Of a stretch of 64,000 nucleotides of DNA, positions 29,307-38,276 are shown piece by piece. Every line of letters begins with the position of its first letter. Position 1 is the first letter of the stretch. Source of the DNA: Streptomyces sp. B1I3. GTDB taxonomy: Bacteria > Actinomycetota > Actinomycetes > Streptomycetales > Streptomycetaceae. The notes under the pieces were generated by a model that worked only from the letters and a program-made list of their open reading frames with translations, did not search any database and had not been told where the DNA came from. Both the position numbers and the translations under genes were made by a program. The stretch spans positions 5,044,501 through 5,108,500 of the forward strand of contig NZ_JAUSYD010000001.1 in NCBI RefSeq assembly GCF_030816615.1, written 5' to 3'.

Positions 29307-31706
29307 GTGACCAATCAGAGAAGGGCGCTGCGCGCCACCGCAGTAGCCGTGGCCCTGGCCGCCACCGCTGCGACGGCATCGGCCTTCGCCACGGCGCAGG
29401 CGGATGACAGGACGTCGGGCTCGGACGCTTCCATCGTGGACCGCCGCGATCCCGCGCCGGCCAAGGCACACGAGCACGACCTGGAAGGCCCCTTCAGCAA
29501 GGAGCAGGACGCCCAGCGTCAGGCCGCGCTGGAGCAGGTCCTGTCCGGTGACAAGAAGGTGACCACCCACGGCGGCTCCAAGGTCGTCAAGCTCGGCAAG
29601 AGCAAGTACGTCGAGCTCGGCCGGGAGAAGACCGACAAGATCTTCACCATCCTCGTGGAGTTCGGCGACAAGGTCGACGACACCACGATGTTCGACCCCG
29701 ACGGAGACGGCCCGAAGCCGCCCGTCAAGAAGTACGGCGGCACGGCCGGCCCGCTGCACAACCGAATAGCCGAGCCGGACCCGGCGAAGGACAACAGCAC
29801 CGCCTGGCAGGCCGACTACAGCCAGGAGCACTTCCAGGAGCTGTACTTCGGCGAGGGCAAGGGCAAGGACTCCCTCAAGACGTACTACGAGAAGACGTCC
29901 TCCGGACGCTACTCGGTCGACGGCGAGGTCTCGGACTGGGTGAAGGTGCCCTACAACGAGGCCCGTTACGGCTCCAACTACTGCGGCTCGACCAACTGCG
30001 CCAACGTCTGGGACACCGTCCGCGACGGCGTCAACGCCTGGGTCGCCGACCAGAAGGCCAAGGGCCGCACGCTGGACCAGATCAAGGCGGACCTCGCCCG
30101 GTACGACGAGTGGGACCGCTACGACTTCGACGGCGACGGCAACTTCAACGAGCCCGACGGCTACATCGACCACTTCCAGCTGGTCCACGCCGGTGAGGAC
30201 GAGTCCGCGGGCGGCGGCGCCGAGGGCACCAACGCCATCTGGGCGCACCGCTGGTACGCGTACGGCACCAACGCCGGCGCGACGGGCCCCGCAGGCAACA
30301 AGGCCGGTGGCGCGGAGATCGGCGACACGGGGATCTGGGTCGGCGACTACACCGCGCAGCCCGAGAACGGCGGCCTGGGCGTCTTCGCCCACGAGTACGC
30401 CCACGACCTCGGCCTGCCGGACCTGTACGACACCTCCGGCGGCGGCGAGAACTCGGTCGGCTTCTGGTCCCTGATGTCGGCGGGCTCCTGGCTCGGCACC
30501 GGCCAGGGCGAGATAGGCAACCTGCCGGGCGACATGACCGCCTGGGACAAGCTCCAGCTCGGCTGGCTCGACTACGACACGGCCAAGGCGGCCACGAAGT
30601 CGACCCACAAGCTGGGTGTGTCGGAGTACAACACCAAGAACAAGCAGGCGCTCGTCGTCGAGCTGCCCGAGAAGGCCGTCACCACCACGGTCACCGAGCC
30701 CGCCGAGGGCGCCAAGCAGTGGTGGAGCGACATGGGTGACGACCTGTCGAACACCCTGACCCGCTCGGTCGACCTGACCGGCAGGACGTCCGCGTCGCTG
30801 GACCTGTCCGGCTGGTACGACATCGAGGCCGACTACGACTACCTCTACACCGAGGTCTCGGACAACGGCGGCACCTCCTGGACCGCGCTGGACGGCACCG
30901 CCGACGGCAAGGCCATCCCGCGCGACGCCAGCGACAAGCCGGCCCTGACCGACGTCTCCGGCGCGTACAAGAAGCTCTCCTTCCCGCTGGACGCCTACGC
31001 GGGCAAGAAGATCGACCTCCGTTTCCGTTACCAGACGGACGGCGGCGCGGGCGGCAAGGGCTTCGCGGCCGACGCCATCACCGTCACCGCCGACGGCGCC
31101 GTGCTCTTCACGGACAACGCCGAGGGCGACGACAACGGCTGGACCGCCAAGGGCTTCTCGCGGATCGGTTCGTCGTTCACCAACGACTACCCGCAGTACT
31201 ACATCGCGGAGAACCGCCAGTACGTGTCGTACGACAAGACCCTCGAGGTCGGCCCGTACAACTTCGGCTTCTCCTCCACCCGCCCCGACTGGGTCGAGCA
31301 CTACTCGTACCAGAACGGCCTGATGGTGTGGCTCTGGGACACCGCCCAGAAGGACAACAACACCTCGCAGCACGCGGGCCAGGGCCTGATCCTGCCGGTG
31401 GACTCGCACGCCAAGCCGCTGAAGTGGGCGGACGGCTCGCTCCTGCGCAACAAGATCCAGCCGTTCGACGCGCCGTTCAGCTGGTACCCGAACAAGGGCT
31501 TCACGCTGCACAACGCCGACGTGCCGCTGAAGATCAAGCCCTCGCTGGGCGTCCCGGTCTTCGACGACCGTCAGGGGACGTACTGGTACAAGGAGAACCC
31601 GACCGGAAGCGTCAAGGTCACTGACACCAACACCCGTATCTCGATCGTCAACGAGCCGCTCAGCGGCTCCACGATGACCGTGAAGGTCGGACCTTCGGGC
31701 AAGTAG
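29307..31706 (+). CDS. Secreted M6 metalloprotease (immune inhibitor A type)
   Basis: The 799-aa protein is an exported zinc protease. A Sec signal peptide (about 1-32, LRATAVAVALAATAATASAFATAQA) is followed by a propeptide and the M6 catalytic domain with HEYAHDLGLPD (His362, Glu363, His366) and FWSLMSAGSW. The C-terminal part (about 480-700) holds two beta-sandwich or MAM-like modules with WYDIEADYDYLYTEVS and GWTAKGFSRIG. GTG 29307 has GGGAGGA upstream. Immune inhibitor A proteases degrade host or environmental proteins; in Streptomyces the role is extracellular nutrition or development. A strong terminator follows. Confidence 0.94.
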   Translation: MTNQRRALRATAVAVALAATAATASAFATAQADDRTSGSDASIVDRRDPAPAKAHEHDLEGPFSKEQDAQRQAALEQVLSGDKKVTTHGGSKVVKLGKSKYVELGREKTDKIFTILVEFGDKVDDTTMFDPDGDGPKPPVKKYGGTAGPLHNRIAEPDPAKDNSTAWQADYSQEHFQELYFGEGKGKDSLKTYYEKTSSGRYSVDGEVSDWVKVPYNEARYGSNYCGSTNCANVWDTVRDGVNAWVADQKAKGRTLDQIKADLARYDEWDRYDFDGDGNFNEPDGYIDHFQLVHAGEDESAGGGAEGTNAIWAHRWYAYGTNAGATGPAGNKAGGAEIGDTGIWVGDYTAQPENGGLGVFAHEYAHDLGLPDLYDTSGGGENSVGFWSLMSAGSWLGTGQGEIGNLPGDMTAWDKLQLGWLDYDTAKAATKSTHKLGVSEYNTKNKQALVVELPEKAVTTTVTEPAEGAKQWWSDMGDDLSNTLTRSVDLTGRTSASLDLSGWYDIEADYDYLYTEVSDNGGTSWTALDGTADGKAIPRDASDKPALTDVSGAYKKLSFPLDAYAGKKIDLRFRYQTDGGAGGKGFAADAITVTADGAVLFTDNAEGDDNGWTAKGFSRIGSSFTNDYPQYYIAENRQYVSYDKTLEVGPYNFGFSSTRPDWVEHYSYQNGLMVWLWDTAQKDNNTSQHAGQGLILPVDSHAKPLKWADGSLLRNKIQPFDAPFSWYPNKGFTLHNADVPLKIKPSLGVPVFDDRQGTYWYKENPTGSVKVTDTNTRISIVNEPLSGSTMTVKVGPSGK

Positions 31707-31731
31707 TCCGCAACACCGCAGGTCAGAACTT

Positions 31732-31768
31732 GATCGGCCGTCGCCCTCTAGCGGGGCGGCGGCCGATC
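31732..31768 (+). terminator. Terminator after M6 protease
   Basis: A 15-bp stem (GATCGGCCGTCGCCC, one G-U pair) encloses loop TCTAGCG and is followed by GTGTTT. It lies 26 bp after the protease stop. Confidence 0.85.
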
Positions 31769-31829
31769 GTGTTTAGGTGCGTCCTACCTGATCCTTATTG
31801 ACGCGATGTCTCACGGGGGAGCGCGAAGC

Positions 31830-32189
31830 ATGGCAGGCGGCGGTTTCTGCAGATTGCCCAACGGCACGGTGGTGGTGGCGCTCGCCCTGAACGGGCCGGC
31901 CGACGGAGCCGGGCCGGGGGCCCCGGTACGCGTGCTGGTCCACGCGGTCAACCGGGCGCGCGCCCTGACCCGGCTGCGCAACCTCGGGCTGCGCGCCGTC
32001 TACCTCAGGGGCAACGCCCAGCCGCCCACCCCCGACGAGATCACGGCGGTCCTGCACCACCCGGACGGGCTGCTGTGGCGCACGGCGCCCCAGACCGGCC
32101 AGGAGCTCCGGCACCAGGAGCTCTGGCACCCGATCCGGGCCCTGCTGGGCCCCGCCGGATACGCGGGGCCGGCCCGGCCGGCCGCCTGA
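31830..32189 (+). CDS. Conserved hypothetical protein, 119 aa
   Basis: The start at ATG 31830 has GGGGGAG about 13 nt upstream; an in-frame ATG at 31806 is the alternative. The sequence (MAGGGFCRLPNGTVVVALAL, then LVHAVNRARALTRLRNLGLRAVYLRG) predicts an alpha/beta domain without membrane segments. A TPDEITAVLHHPDGLLWR block follows and the end is Pro/Ala-rich. It resembles unnamed Streptomyces proteins found beside the M6 protease and pncA. No catalytic motif is visible and I give no function. Confidence 0.8.
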   Translation: MAGGGFCRLPNGTVVVALALNGPADGAGPGAPVRVLVHAVNRARALTRLRNLGLRAVYLRGNAQPPTPDEITAVLHHPDGLLWRTAPQTGQELRHQELWHPIRALLGPAGYAGPARPAA

Positions 32190-32207
32190 GGGCCGCCGGA
32201 AGCCGGG

Positions 32208-32792
32208 TCAGACGACCGGCTTCCCGGACAGCTCCACACCCGCCGTACGCAGCTCTTCCAGGGCCCGCTCCGTCGTCCCCTCGGCCACGCCGGCGGTCAG
32301 GTCCAGCAGCACATGCGTCGTGAAGCCCTCACGGGCCGCGTCCAGGGCGGTGGCGCGCACGCAGTGGTCCGTGGCGATACCGACGACGTCGACCTCCGTC
32401 ACGGACCGCTCGCGCAGCCACTCGGCGAGCCCGGTCCCGTTCTCGTCGACACCCTCGAAGCCGCTGTACGCGGCGGCGTACGCCCCCTTGTCGAAGACGG
32501 TGTCGATGGCGCCGGAGGCGACCGCCGGAGCGAAGTTCGGGTGGAAGCCGACCCCCTCGGTACCGGCGACGCAGTGCACCGGCCAGGAGTGCTCGAAGTC
32601 CGGCGTGGCGGAGAAGTGGTCACCCGGGTCGATGTGGTGGTCACGGGTGGCCACCACATGGCGGTAGCCGGGCTGTGCCTCGCCGATCAGGTCGGTGATG
32701 GCGGCGGCGACATCGGCGCCGCCCGCCACCGCGAGGCTGCCGCCCTCGCAGAAGTCGTTCTGAACGTCGACGACGATCAAGGCGCGATGCAT
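32208..32792 (-). CDS. pncA: Nicotinamidase / pyrazinamidase
   Basis: This 194-aa isochorismatase-fold hydrolase deamidates nicotinamide to nicotinate in NAD salvage. The catalytic triad is Asp9 (VVDVQNDF), Lys in FDKGAY (about 96) and Cys in ATDHCVRATA (about 145). The metal ligands Asp and His are in TRDHHIDPGDHF, and WPVHCVAGTEG is typical. ATG 32792 gives the usual family start. The next upstream gene on this strand is pncB, which uses its product. The 210-bp gap between them holds a short G-rich repeat (GGGAGCTGGGAT twice, near 32838 and 32869) and no gene. Confidence 0.93.
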   Translation of the reverse strand: MHRALIVVDVQNDFCEGGSLAVAGGADVAAAITDLIGEAQPGYRHVVATRDHHIDPGDHFSATPDFEHSWPVHCVAGTEGVGFHPNFAPAVASGAIDTVFDKGAYAAAYSGFEGVDENGTGLAEWLRERSVTEVDVVGIATDHCVRATALDAAREGFTTHVLLDLTAGVAEGTTERALEELRTAGVELSGKPVV

Positions 32793-33002
32793 GACGGGTG
32801 TCCTTCGGTGGGGGTTCGGCTCGGACGTTCGGCGGGGGAGCTGGGATACGGGGGAGCAGGAGAGCGGGGAGCTGGGATGCGGGGGAGCGGGGGAGGCGGT
32901 CACGGGGGACGGGTGAGGATGCCATCGAGCCTAGAGACTCGGTGGGGTCTGCGGGAGGGGGCACACCCGTCGGGTGTGCGCGCCCGTGACACCCCCGCCC
33001 TC

Positions 33003-34331
33003 TCAGACGTACTCCGTGGGGATCACCGGCTCGCCCCGCGACAGCTGCATCGCCGACATCGGCAGCCCCGACCGGGCCGCGATGTGCCGCTCGCGCGCCG
33101 CCTCCAGCGGCTCCCGGGCGATCACCTCGCCGCCCCTGACCAGCTCCACCTGGAGCTGCCTGCCGACCGGCTCCGCCGGTAGGTCACCGGTGCCGATCAC
33201 CTCGGCCTCGGCCACCCCGTACTCGTCCAGCCGGCGCGCCGCCCACTTGCGGCCGCCCCGGGACGACTTCGCGCCGAGCGACTTCTTCACGACCGGCACC
33301 AGCGGATCGGCGGGATCGGCGGACCCCGCACGCGCGACCAGCTTGTAGACCATCGAACACGTCGGGTGCCCGCTCCCGGTGACCAGCTGCGTGCCCACCC
33401 CGTAGGCGTCGACCGGCGCGGCGGCCAGCGAGGCGATCGCGTACTCGTCCAGGTCCGACGTCACCACGATCTTCGTCTCCGTGGCACCCAGCTCGTCCAG
33501 CTGCTGCCGCACCCGGTGCGCGACCAGCAGCAGGTCGCCCGAGTCGATCCGTACGGCGCCGAGCTCCGGCCCGGCGATCTCCACGGCCGTACGGACGGCC
33601 TCGGTCACGTCGTACGTGTCGACCAGCAGCGACGTGCCCCGGCCCAGCGAGTCCACCTGCGCCCTGAACGCGTCCCGCTCGCTGTCGTGCAGCAGCGTGA
33701 AGGCGTGGGCGCTCGTCCCGACGGTCGGGATGTTGTACCGGAAGCCGGCCGCCAGGTCCGAGGTGGTGTGGAAGCCGCCGACGTACGCGGCGCGGGCGGA
33801 GGCCACCGCCGACAGCTCGTGGGTGCGCCGCGCCCCCATCTCGATCAGCCGGCGTCCGCTCGCCGCGGCCGACATCCGGGAGGCCGCGGCGGCGATCGCG
33901 GAGTCGTGGTTGAGGATCGACAGGATCACGGTCTCCAGCAGCACGCACTCGGCGAAGGAGCCCTCGACCCGCAGGAGCGGCGAGCCCGGGAAGTACACCT
34001 CGCCCTCCGGGTAACCCCAGATGTCGCCGCCGAAGCGGTAGTCGGCCAGCCAGTCGATCGTGGCCGCGTCGACGATGCGCTGGTCGCGCAGGAAGGCGAG
34101 CATCTCGTCGTCGAAGTGGAAGTTCTCCACCGCGTCCAGCACCCGGCCGGTGCCCGCGACCACCCCGTAGCGCCGCCCCTCGGGCAGTCGCCGGGTGAAG
34201 GCCTCGAAGACGGAGCGCCGGTCCGCGGTGCCGGCCTTCAGTGCGGCCTGCACCATCGTGAGCTCGTACTGGTCGGTGAAGAGCGCGGTCGACGGCACAC
34301 CGACCCGTCGCCCAAGGTCCGCTGAGTTCAT
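33003..34331 (-). CDS. pncB: Nicotinate phosphoribosyltransferase
   Basis: The 442-aa cytosolic enzyme joins nicotinate and PRPP to nicotinate mononucleotide, the second step of the Preiss-Handler NAD salvage route after pncA. Family blocks include LFTDQYELTMVQAAL, RRLPEGRRYGVVAGTGR, EGSFAECVLLET, GARRTHE and VRIDSGDL (PRPP site). The length fits the short actinobacterial form. It shares a divergent promoter region with clpS that contains the palindrome TCGTCA-AAC-TGACGA, a possible NAD-repressor site. Confidence 0.95.
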   Translation of the reverse strand: MNSADLGRRVGVPSTALFTDQYELTMVQAALKAGTADRRSVFEAFTRRLPEGRRYGVVAGTGRVLDAVENFHFDDEMLAFLRDQRIVDAATIDWLADYRFGGDIWGYPEGEVYFPGSPLLRVEGSFAECVLLETVILSILNHDSAIAAAASRMSAAASGRRLIEMGARRTHELSAVASARAAYVGGFHTTSDLAAGFRYNIPTVGTSAHAFTLLHDSERDAFRAQVDSLGRGTSLLVDTYDVTEAVRTAVEIAGPELGAVRIDSGDLLLVAHRVRQQLDELGATETKIVVTSDLDEYAIASLAAAPVDAYGVGTQLVTGSGHPTCSMVYKLVARAGSADPADPLVPVVKKSLGAKSSRGGRKWAARRLDEYGVAEAEVIGTGDLPAEPVGRQLQVELVRGGEVIAREPLEAARERHIAARSGLPMSAMQLSRGEPVIPTEYV

Positions 34332-34352
34332 GCCGGGGATGCTACTCCCTAT

Positions 34353-34367
34353 TCGTCAAACTGACGA
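34353..34367. promoter_or_regulatory. Candidate NrtR-type operator between pncB and clpS
   Basis: TCGTCA-AAC-TGACGA is a perfect 6-bp inverted repeat with a 3-nt spacer, 22 bp upstream of the pncB start. Its GTCAAACTGAC core resembles what I recall of NrtR/NdnR boxes in front of actinobacterial NAD genes. The regulator gene is not in the window. Confidence 0.5.
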
Positions 34368-34418
34368 GATGGGGGCTTCGTTTGTGCGTAGCCCCCTTCC
34401 TGGTGGCAGCATGGGCAT

Positions 34419-34727
34419 GTGAGCGTCGCTGCCCCCGTAGAGATCGAACGTCCCGAATCGGCCGAGGAGACCTTCGTCGTCCCCGAGCCCGATGTCCCCT
34501 GGGTGACGCTGGTGCACAACGATCCGGTCAACCTGATGAGTTACGTGACGTATGTCTTCCAGGCCTACTTCGGCTACTCCAAGGACAAGGCCCACAAGCT
34601 GATGCTCGACGTCCATCAGAAGGGCCGCGCCGTCGTCTCCAGCGGAAGCCGTGAGGAGATGGAGCGCGACGTCCAGGCCATGCACGGCTACGGCCTCTGG
34701 GCCACGCTGACCCAGGACCGCAACTGA
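34419..34727 (+). CDS. clpS: ATP-dependent Clp protease adaptor ClpS
   Basis: This 102-aa adaptor binds N-degron substrates and delivers them to ClpC/ClpA-ClpP. Core motifs are VTLVHNDPVNLMSYVTYVF, the AHKLMLDVHQKGRAVV helix and AVVSSGSREEMERDVQAMH. The N-terminal 28 residues form the flexible extension. The start is GTG 34419. The DUF2017 gene follows after 42 bp, the same pair as in other actinobacteria, including Mycobacterium (Rv1331-Rv1332). Confidence 0.95.
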   Translation: MSVAAPVEIERPESAEETFVVPEPDVPWVTLVHNDPVNLMSYVTYVFQAYFGYSKDKAHKLMLDVHQKGRAVVSSGSREEMERDVQAMHGYGLWATLTQDRN

Positions 34728-34769
34728 CTCAACCGCTGCCCCTCCGTCCGACCCACCATCGGAGAATTC

Positions 34770-35372
34770 ATGGCCGGCCACTTCGAGGCCACCCCCGGCG
34801 GCGGCGCGGCCGTCGCGCTCGACGAGGTCGAGATCGCCATCCTGCGCTCCCTCGCCGTCCAGCTGCTCGAACTCATCGGACCCGGTGACGAACCCGCCGA
34901 CGGCGAGGACCCCCTCGCCGCACTGTTCGCCGAAGGGCCGAGCGAGCCGCCCGCCGATCCCGCGCTCGCGCGGCTCTTCCCCGAGGCGTACGGGAAACCC
35001 GAGGGGTACGGGGACGGGGACAAGGAACTGCGCGAGGCGTCGGCGGAGTTCCGCCGCTTCACGGAGAACGACCTGCGCGCCCGCAAGCGCGAGGACGCCC
35101 TCGTGGTCGTGCGGACCCTGGACGCGCTCGGACCCGTCGGAGAGGGCGGCGCGGTGCTCACCCTCACCGCCGGCGAGTGCCGCAACTGGCTGGGGTCCCT
35201 CAACGACCTCCGTCTCACCATCGGCACCCGCCTCGAGGTCTCCGACGAGGACGAGGGCCAGGACGGCTCCCTCTACCGCCTCCCCGACAGCGATCCGCGC
35301 AAGCCGATGGTGATGGCCTATCTCTGGCTCGGCGCACTCCAGGAAACGCTTGTCGAAACGCTGATGCCATAG
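34770..35372 (+). CDS. DUF2017-family protein
   Basis: The protein has 200 aa, is acidic and cytosolic, and matches the DUF2017 family always found after clpS in actinobacteria. It is mainly helical: EVEIAILRSLAVQLLELIG near the N terminus, LFPEAYG in the middle, LTLTAGECRNWLGSLNDLRLTIG and a final helix MVMAYLWLGALQETLVETLM. GGAGAATTC precedes the ATG. Constant linkage to clpS suggests a role with Clp proteolysis, but no function is established. The following 300 bp up to the permease hold no gene I can support. Confidence 0.92.
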   Translation: MAGHFEATPGGGAAVALDEVEIAILRSLAVQLLELIGPGDEPADGEDPLAALFAEGPSEPPADPALARLFPEAYGKPEGYGDGDKELREASAEFRRFTENDLRARKREDALVVVRTLDALGPVGEGGAVLTLTAGECRNWLGSLNDLRLTIGTRLEVSDEDEGQDGSLYRLPDSDPRKPMVMAYLWLGALQETLVETLMP

Positions 35373-35675
35373 CGACCGGGCCGTTCGCTCAACGGATGCT
35401 CAAATCCGAATAACGATCCCGTCACCTGAACGGCCTTCTTTGCAGCGGCTGGAAACTCTTGTCCGCTTTTTCCTGTGGCGTGCGCCACATAATGTCCGGT
35501 GGACCATCCGGGTACACGTGATAAATCTTCACGACCGCCCGGGGACGCCACCCCTGTCCCCGGGGGCGCTACAAGCCGGCCGAACGCCGGCGGCACTCCA
35601 TCCATATCCGGGGGGATCAGGACCTGATCCGACGCCTATGACGGCGCGGATCGGCGTGGAGAAAGGCGCATCACC

Positions 35676-37109
35676 ATGACATCGGCGCAGGTCGACAACG
35701 GACAGGCGGACGGCCCGAAGGCCGCGGAAGCCGGCACGGCGGGTGAGGGCTACCAGCGTGGCCTGGGAGCTCGGCAGATCCAGATGATCGCGATCGGCGG
35801 CGCCATCGGCACCGGGCTCTTCCTCGGTGCGGGCAAAGCCATCGACCGGGCCGGGCCCAGCCTCATCCTGGCGTACGCCATCGCGGGCCTGGTCATCTTC
35901 TTCATCATGCGCGCCCTGGGCGAACTGCTCATGTACCGCCCCGTGTCCGGCTCCTTCTCGGAGTACGCGCGCGAGTTCCTCGGCCCCTTCTTCGGATTCG
36001 TGACCGGCTGGACGTACTGGCTGTTCTGGGTCGTCACCGGAATCACCGAAGTCACCGCCGCGGCAACCTATATGACGTACTGGTGGGATATCCCGCAATG
36101 GCTGTCCGCGCTGGTGTTCACCGTCATCCTCTACGGGGCGAACCTGATCTCGGTCAAGCTCTTCGGTGAGCTCGAATTCTGGTTCTCGATGGTCAAGGTC
36201 ACCGCGATCCTCGGCATGATCCTCATCTGTGCCGGAGTGCTCACGCTCGGCTTCTCCGACGCCGGTGACACCGCGACCGTCGCCAACCTGTGGAACGACG
36301 GCGGCTTCTTCCCCGAAGGCATCAGCGGCACGCTGATGACCCTCCAGATCGTGATGTTCGCCTTCCTCGCCGTCGAGCTGGTCGGTGTCACCGCGGGCGA
36401 GTCCAAGGATCCCAAGACCGTCCTGCCCAAGGCCATCAACACCGTGCCGTGGCGTATCGCCGTCTTCTACGTCGGGGCGCTCATCATGATCCTCTCCGTG
36501 GTCCCGTGGAGCTCGTTCCAGCCGGGCGTCTCGCCGTTCGTCGCCGCGTTCGAGGAGATGGGCCTCGGCATCGGCGCCGCGATCGTCAACTTCGTCGTCC
36601 TGACCGCCGCGCTCTCCTCCTGCAACTCCGGCATGTACTCCACCGGCCGGATGCTGCGCGACCTCGCACTCAACGGCCAGGGACCCAAGGCGTTCACCAA
36701 GCTCACCAGGAACGGCCTGCCGCTGATCGGCACCACGTTCTCCGCCGCCCTGATGCTCGTCGGCGTGTGGATCAACTACCAGTGGCCCGGTGACGCCTTC
36801 AACTACGTCGTCTCCTTCGCCACCATCTCCGGCATGTGGGCCTGGATCATGATCCTCGTCTGCCAGATCCGCTACCGCGCCAAGGCCGACCGCGGCGAGC
36901 TGCCCCAGTCGACCTTCAGGGCGCCCGGCGCCCCCTACAGCAGCTGGTTCGCGCTGGCGTTCATCGGCCTGGTCATCGTCATGATGGCCGTCGACAAGGA
37001 CGCCCGGATCTCGCTGTACTGCGCACCGCTGTGGGGGCTCATCCTCGGCGTCTCCTACCTCGTCCTCAAGGCCCGCAACCCCGAGAACACCTCCTTCGCC
37101 AAGCGCTGA
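35676..37109 (+). CDS. Amino-acid permease (APC family, GABA/aromatic type)
   Basis: The 477-aa transporter has 12 predicted helices. The APC consensus is clear: GLGARQIQMIAIGGAIGTGLF at about 25-45, FIMRALGELLMYRPVSGSFSEYA at about 75-97 and AVELVGVTAGESKDPKTVLPKAIN at about 230-255. It probably imports an amino acid with protons, in the AnsP/GabP/AroP group; specificity cannot be read out. The gene is free-standing between DUF2017 and mec. Confidence 0.92.
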   Translation: MTSAQVDNGQADGPKAAEAGTAGEGYQRGLGARQIQMIAIGGAIGTGLFLGAGKAIDRAGPSLILAYAIAGLVIFFIMRALGELLMYRPVSGSFSEYAREFLGPFFGFVTGWTYWLFWVVTGITEVTAAATYMTYWWDIPQWLSALVFTVILYGANLISVKLFGELEFWFSMVKVTAILGMILICAGVLTLGFSDAGDTATVANLWNDGGFFPEGISGTLMTLQIVMFAFLAVELVGVTAGESKDPKTVLPKAINTVPWRIAVFYVGALIMILSVVPWSSFQPGVSPFVAAFEEMGLGIGAAIVNFVVLTAALSSCNSGMYSTGRMLRDLALNGQGPKAFTKLTRNGLPLIGTTFSAALMLVGVWINYQWPGDAFNYVVSFATISGMWAWIMILVCQIRYRAKADRGELPQSTFRAPGAPYSSWFALAFIGLVIVMMAVDKDARISLYCAPLWGLILGVSYLVLKARNPENTSFAKR

Positions 37110-37220
37110 CCCGCGCGACGGCACCCTCGGACCCCGGCCGCCCCAACGGCCGTGTCCGGCATCCGGGCCCTTCCGTACCACCCCTCGGTACGGGAGGGCC
37201 CGTCTGTCTATCCTGGCGCC

Positions 37221-37655
37221 ATGCTGACCATCACCCAGGCGCTCTACGACCAGATCGTCGCGCACTCCCGCGCCGACCACCCCGACGAGGCGTGCGGAGT
37301 GGTCGCGGGCCCGGCCGGAACGGGCCGCGCCGAACGCTTCATCCCGATGCTCAACGCCGCACGCTCGCCCACGTTCTACGAGTTCGACTCGACCGACCTG
37401 CTGAAGCTCTACCGCGAGATGGACGACCGTGACGAGGAGCCGGTGATCATCTACCACTCCCACACGGCGACCGAGGCCTACCCGTCCCGCACCGACGTCT
37501 CGTACGCCAACGAGCCGGGCGCCCACTACGTGCTGGTCTCCACGGCGGACACCGATGAGGCGGGCCCCTTCCAGTTCCGCTCGTACCGCATCGTGGACGG
37601 TGCGATCACGGAGGAGAACGTCGAGGTCGTGGAGGCCTACCCCTCCGCCGCCTGA
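37221..37655 (+). CDS. mec: JAMM/M67 metallopeptidase Mec (CysO-cysteine hydrolase)
   Basis: This 144-aa zinc peptidase of the MPN/JAMM family has Glu in HPDEACGVVAG and the motif HSH-x7-S-x2-D in IIYHSHTATEAYPSRTD, so it should be active. In mycobacteria its homologue releases cysteine from the CysO-cysteine adduct. The start ATG 37221 is used since the upstream in-frame extension reads unlike protein. cysO and cysM lie 340 and 620 bp downstream. The CysO here carries two extra residues after Gly-Gly, so Mec may also trim that end. Confidence 0.93.
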   Translation: MLTITQALYDQIVAHSRADHPDEACGVVAGPAGTGRAERFIPMLNAARSPTFYEFDSTDLLKLYREMDDRDEEPVIIYHSHTATEAYPSRTDVSYANEPGAHYVLVSTADTDEAGPFQFRSYRIVDGAITEENVEVVEAYPSAA

Positions 37656-37773
37656 CCCACGGGGGCGGGGCGATCCGTTCCGCCCCCGCCGGTTGTCCGC
37701 CTGGTGAACGCTCACCGTCCATCATGTGGGATCACACTCCGGGTTCCGGGCAGGGAATCGATACGATGAGCGC

Positions 37774-37887
37774 ATGGTTCCCCATGACGTGAGCGACAAG
37801 ACGCCGGGCATGCTGCTCGTCGCGCGGCTGCACGTCGACCTGTGCAGGCTCTCCAGCGCGATGTGTCCCGCTGCCGCATGCCCGTGA
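37774..37887 (+). CDS. Cysteine-containing leader peptide upstream of cysO-cysM
   Basis: This 37-aa peptide has the HVDLCRLSSAMC core found in the many short Streptomyces ORFs annotated as putative leader peptides in front of sulfur-metabolism genes. It carries three Cys (LCRL, AMCP, AACP), a high share for its size, and ends 110 bp before cysO. By analogy with mycobacterial cysteine-responsive leader peptides, ribosome stalling at the Cys codons would sense charged tRNA-Cys and tune expression of cysO-cysM. ATG 37774 lacks a strong ribosome site; an internal ATG at 37810 is an alternative start. Confidence 0.75.
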   Translation: MVPHDVSDKTPGMLLVARLHVDLCRLSSAMCPAAACP

Positions 37888-37997
37888 ACCGCACGGTCTG
37901 AGCCGGGCCCGAGCGCCCTCACGTACGCACCACCCCTCGCGCGGGGGCCACGAACGCGCGCCCCGCCACCTCCACGCTTTCGACAGGAGCCCACGCC

Positions 37998-38276
37998 ATG
38001 GCCATCGAGGTCCGCATCCCGACCATCCTCCGCACCTACACCGACGGCGCCAAGGCGGTCGAAGGCAGCGGGGAGACCCTTGCCGACCTCTTCGCCGATC
38101 TGGAGAGCCGCCACAACGGCATCCGTGAGCGCATCGTCGACGGTGACAAGCTCCGCCGCTTCGTGAACGTCTACCTGAACGACGAGGACGTCCGCTTCCT
38201 CGACGGCATCTCCACCAAGCTCGCCGACGGCGACAACGTCACCATCCTCCCGGCCGTCGCCGGCGGCATGCGCTGA
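37998..38276 (+). CDS. cysO: Ubiquitin-like sulfur carrier CysO (MoaD/ThiS family)
   Basis: The 92-aa beta-grasp protein accepts sulfide as a C-terminal thiocarboxylate and hands it to CysM. Motifs are IEVRIPTILRTYTDGAK at the start, RFVNVYLNDEDVRF in the middle and VTILPAVAGG near the end. The usual Gly-Gly terminus is followed by Met-Arg, so the product is a precursor and needs trimming, as in the QbsE/QbsD pair. The stop overlaps the cysM start by one base. A GACAGGAGC element gives the ribosome site. Confidence 0.95.
   Translation: MAIEVRIPTILRTYTDGAKAVEGSGETLADLFADLESRHNGIRERIVDGDKLRRFVNVYLNDEDVRFLDGISTKLADGDNVTILPAVAGGMR

Noticed and set aside
32833..32910. G-rich near-repeat between pncA and pncB as a possible regulatory array
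   Set aside because: Only two imperfect copies in a low-complexity patch; no symmetry or link to a known motif.
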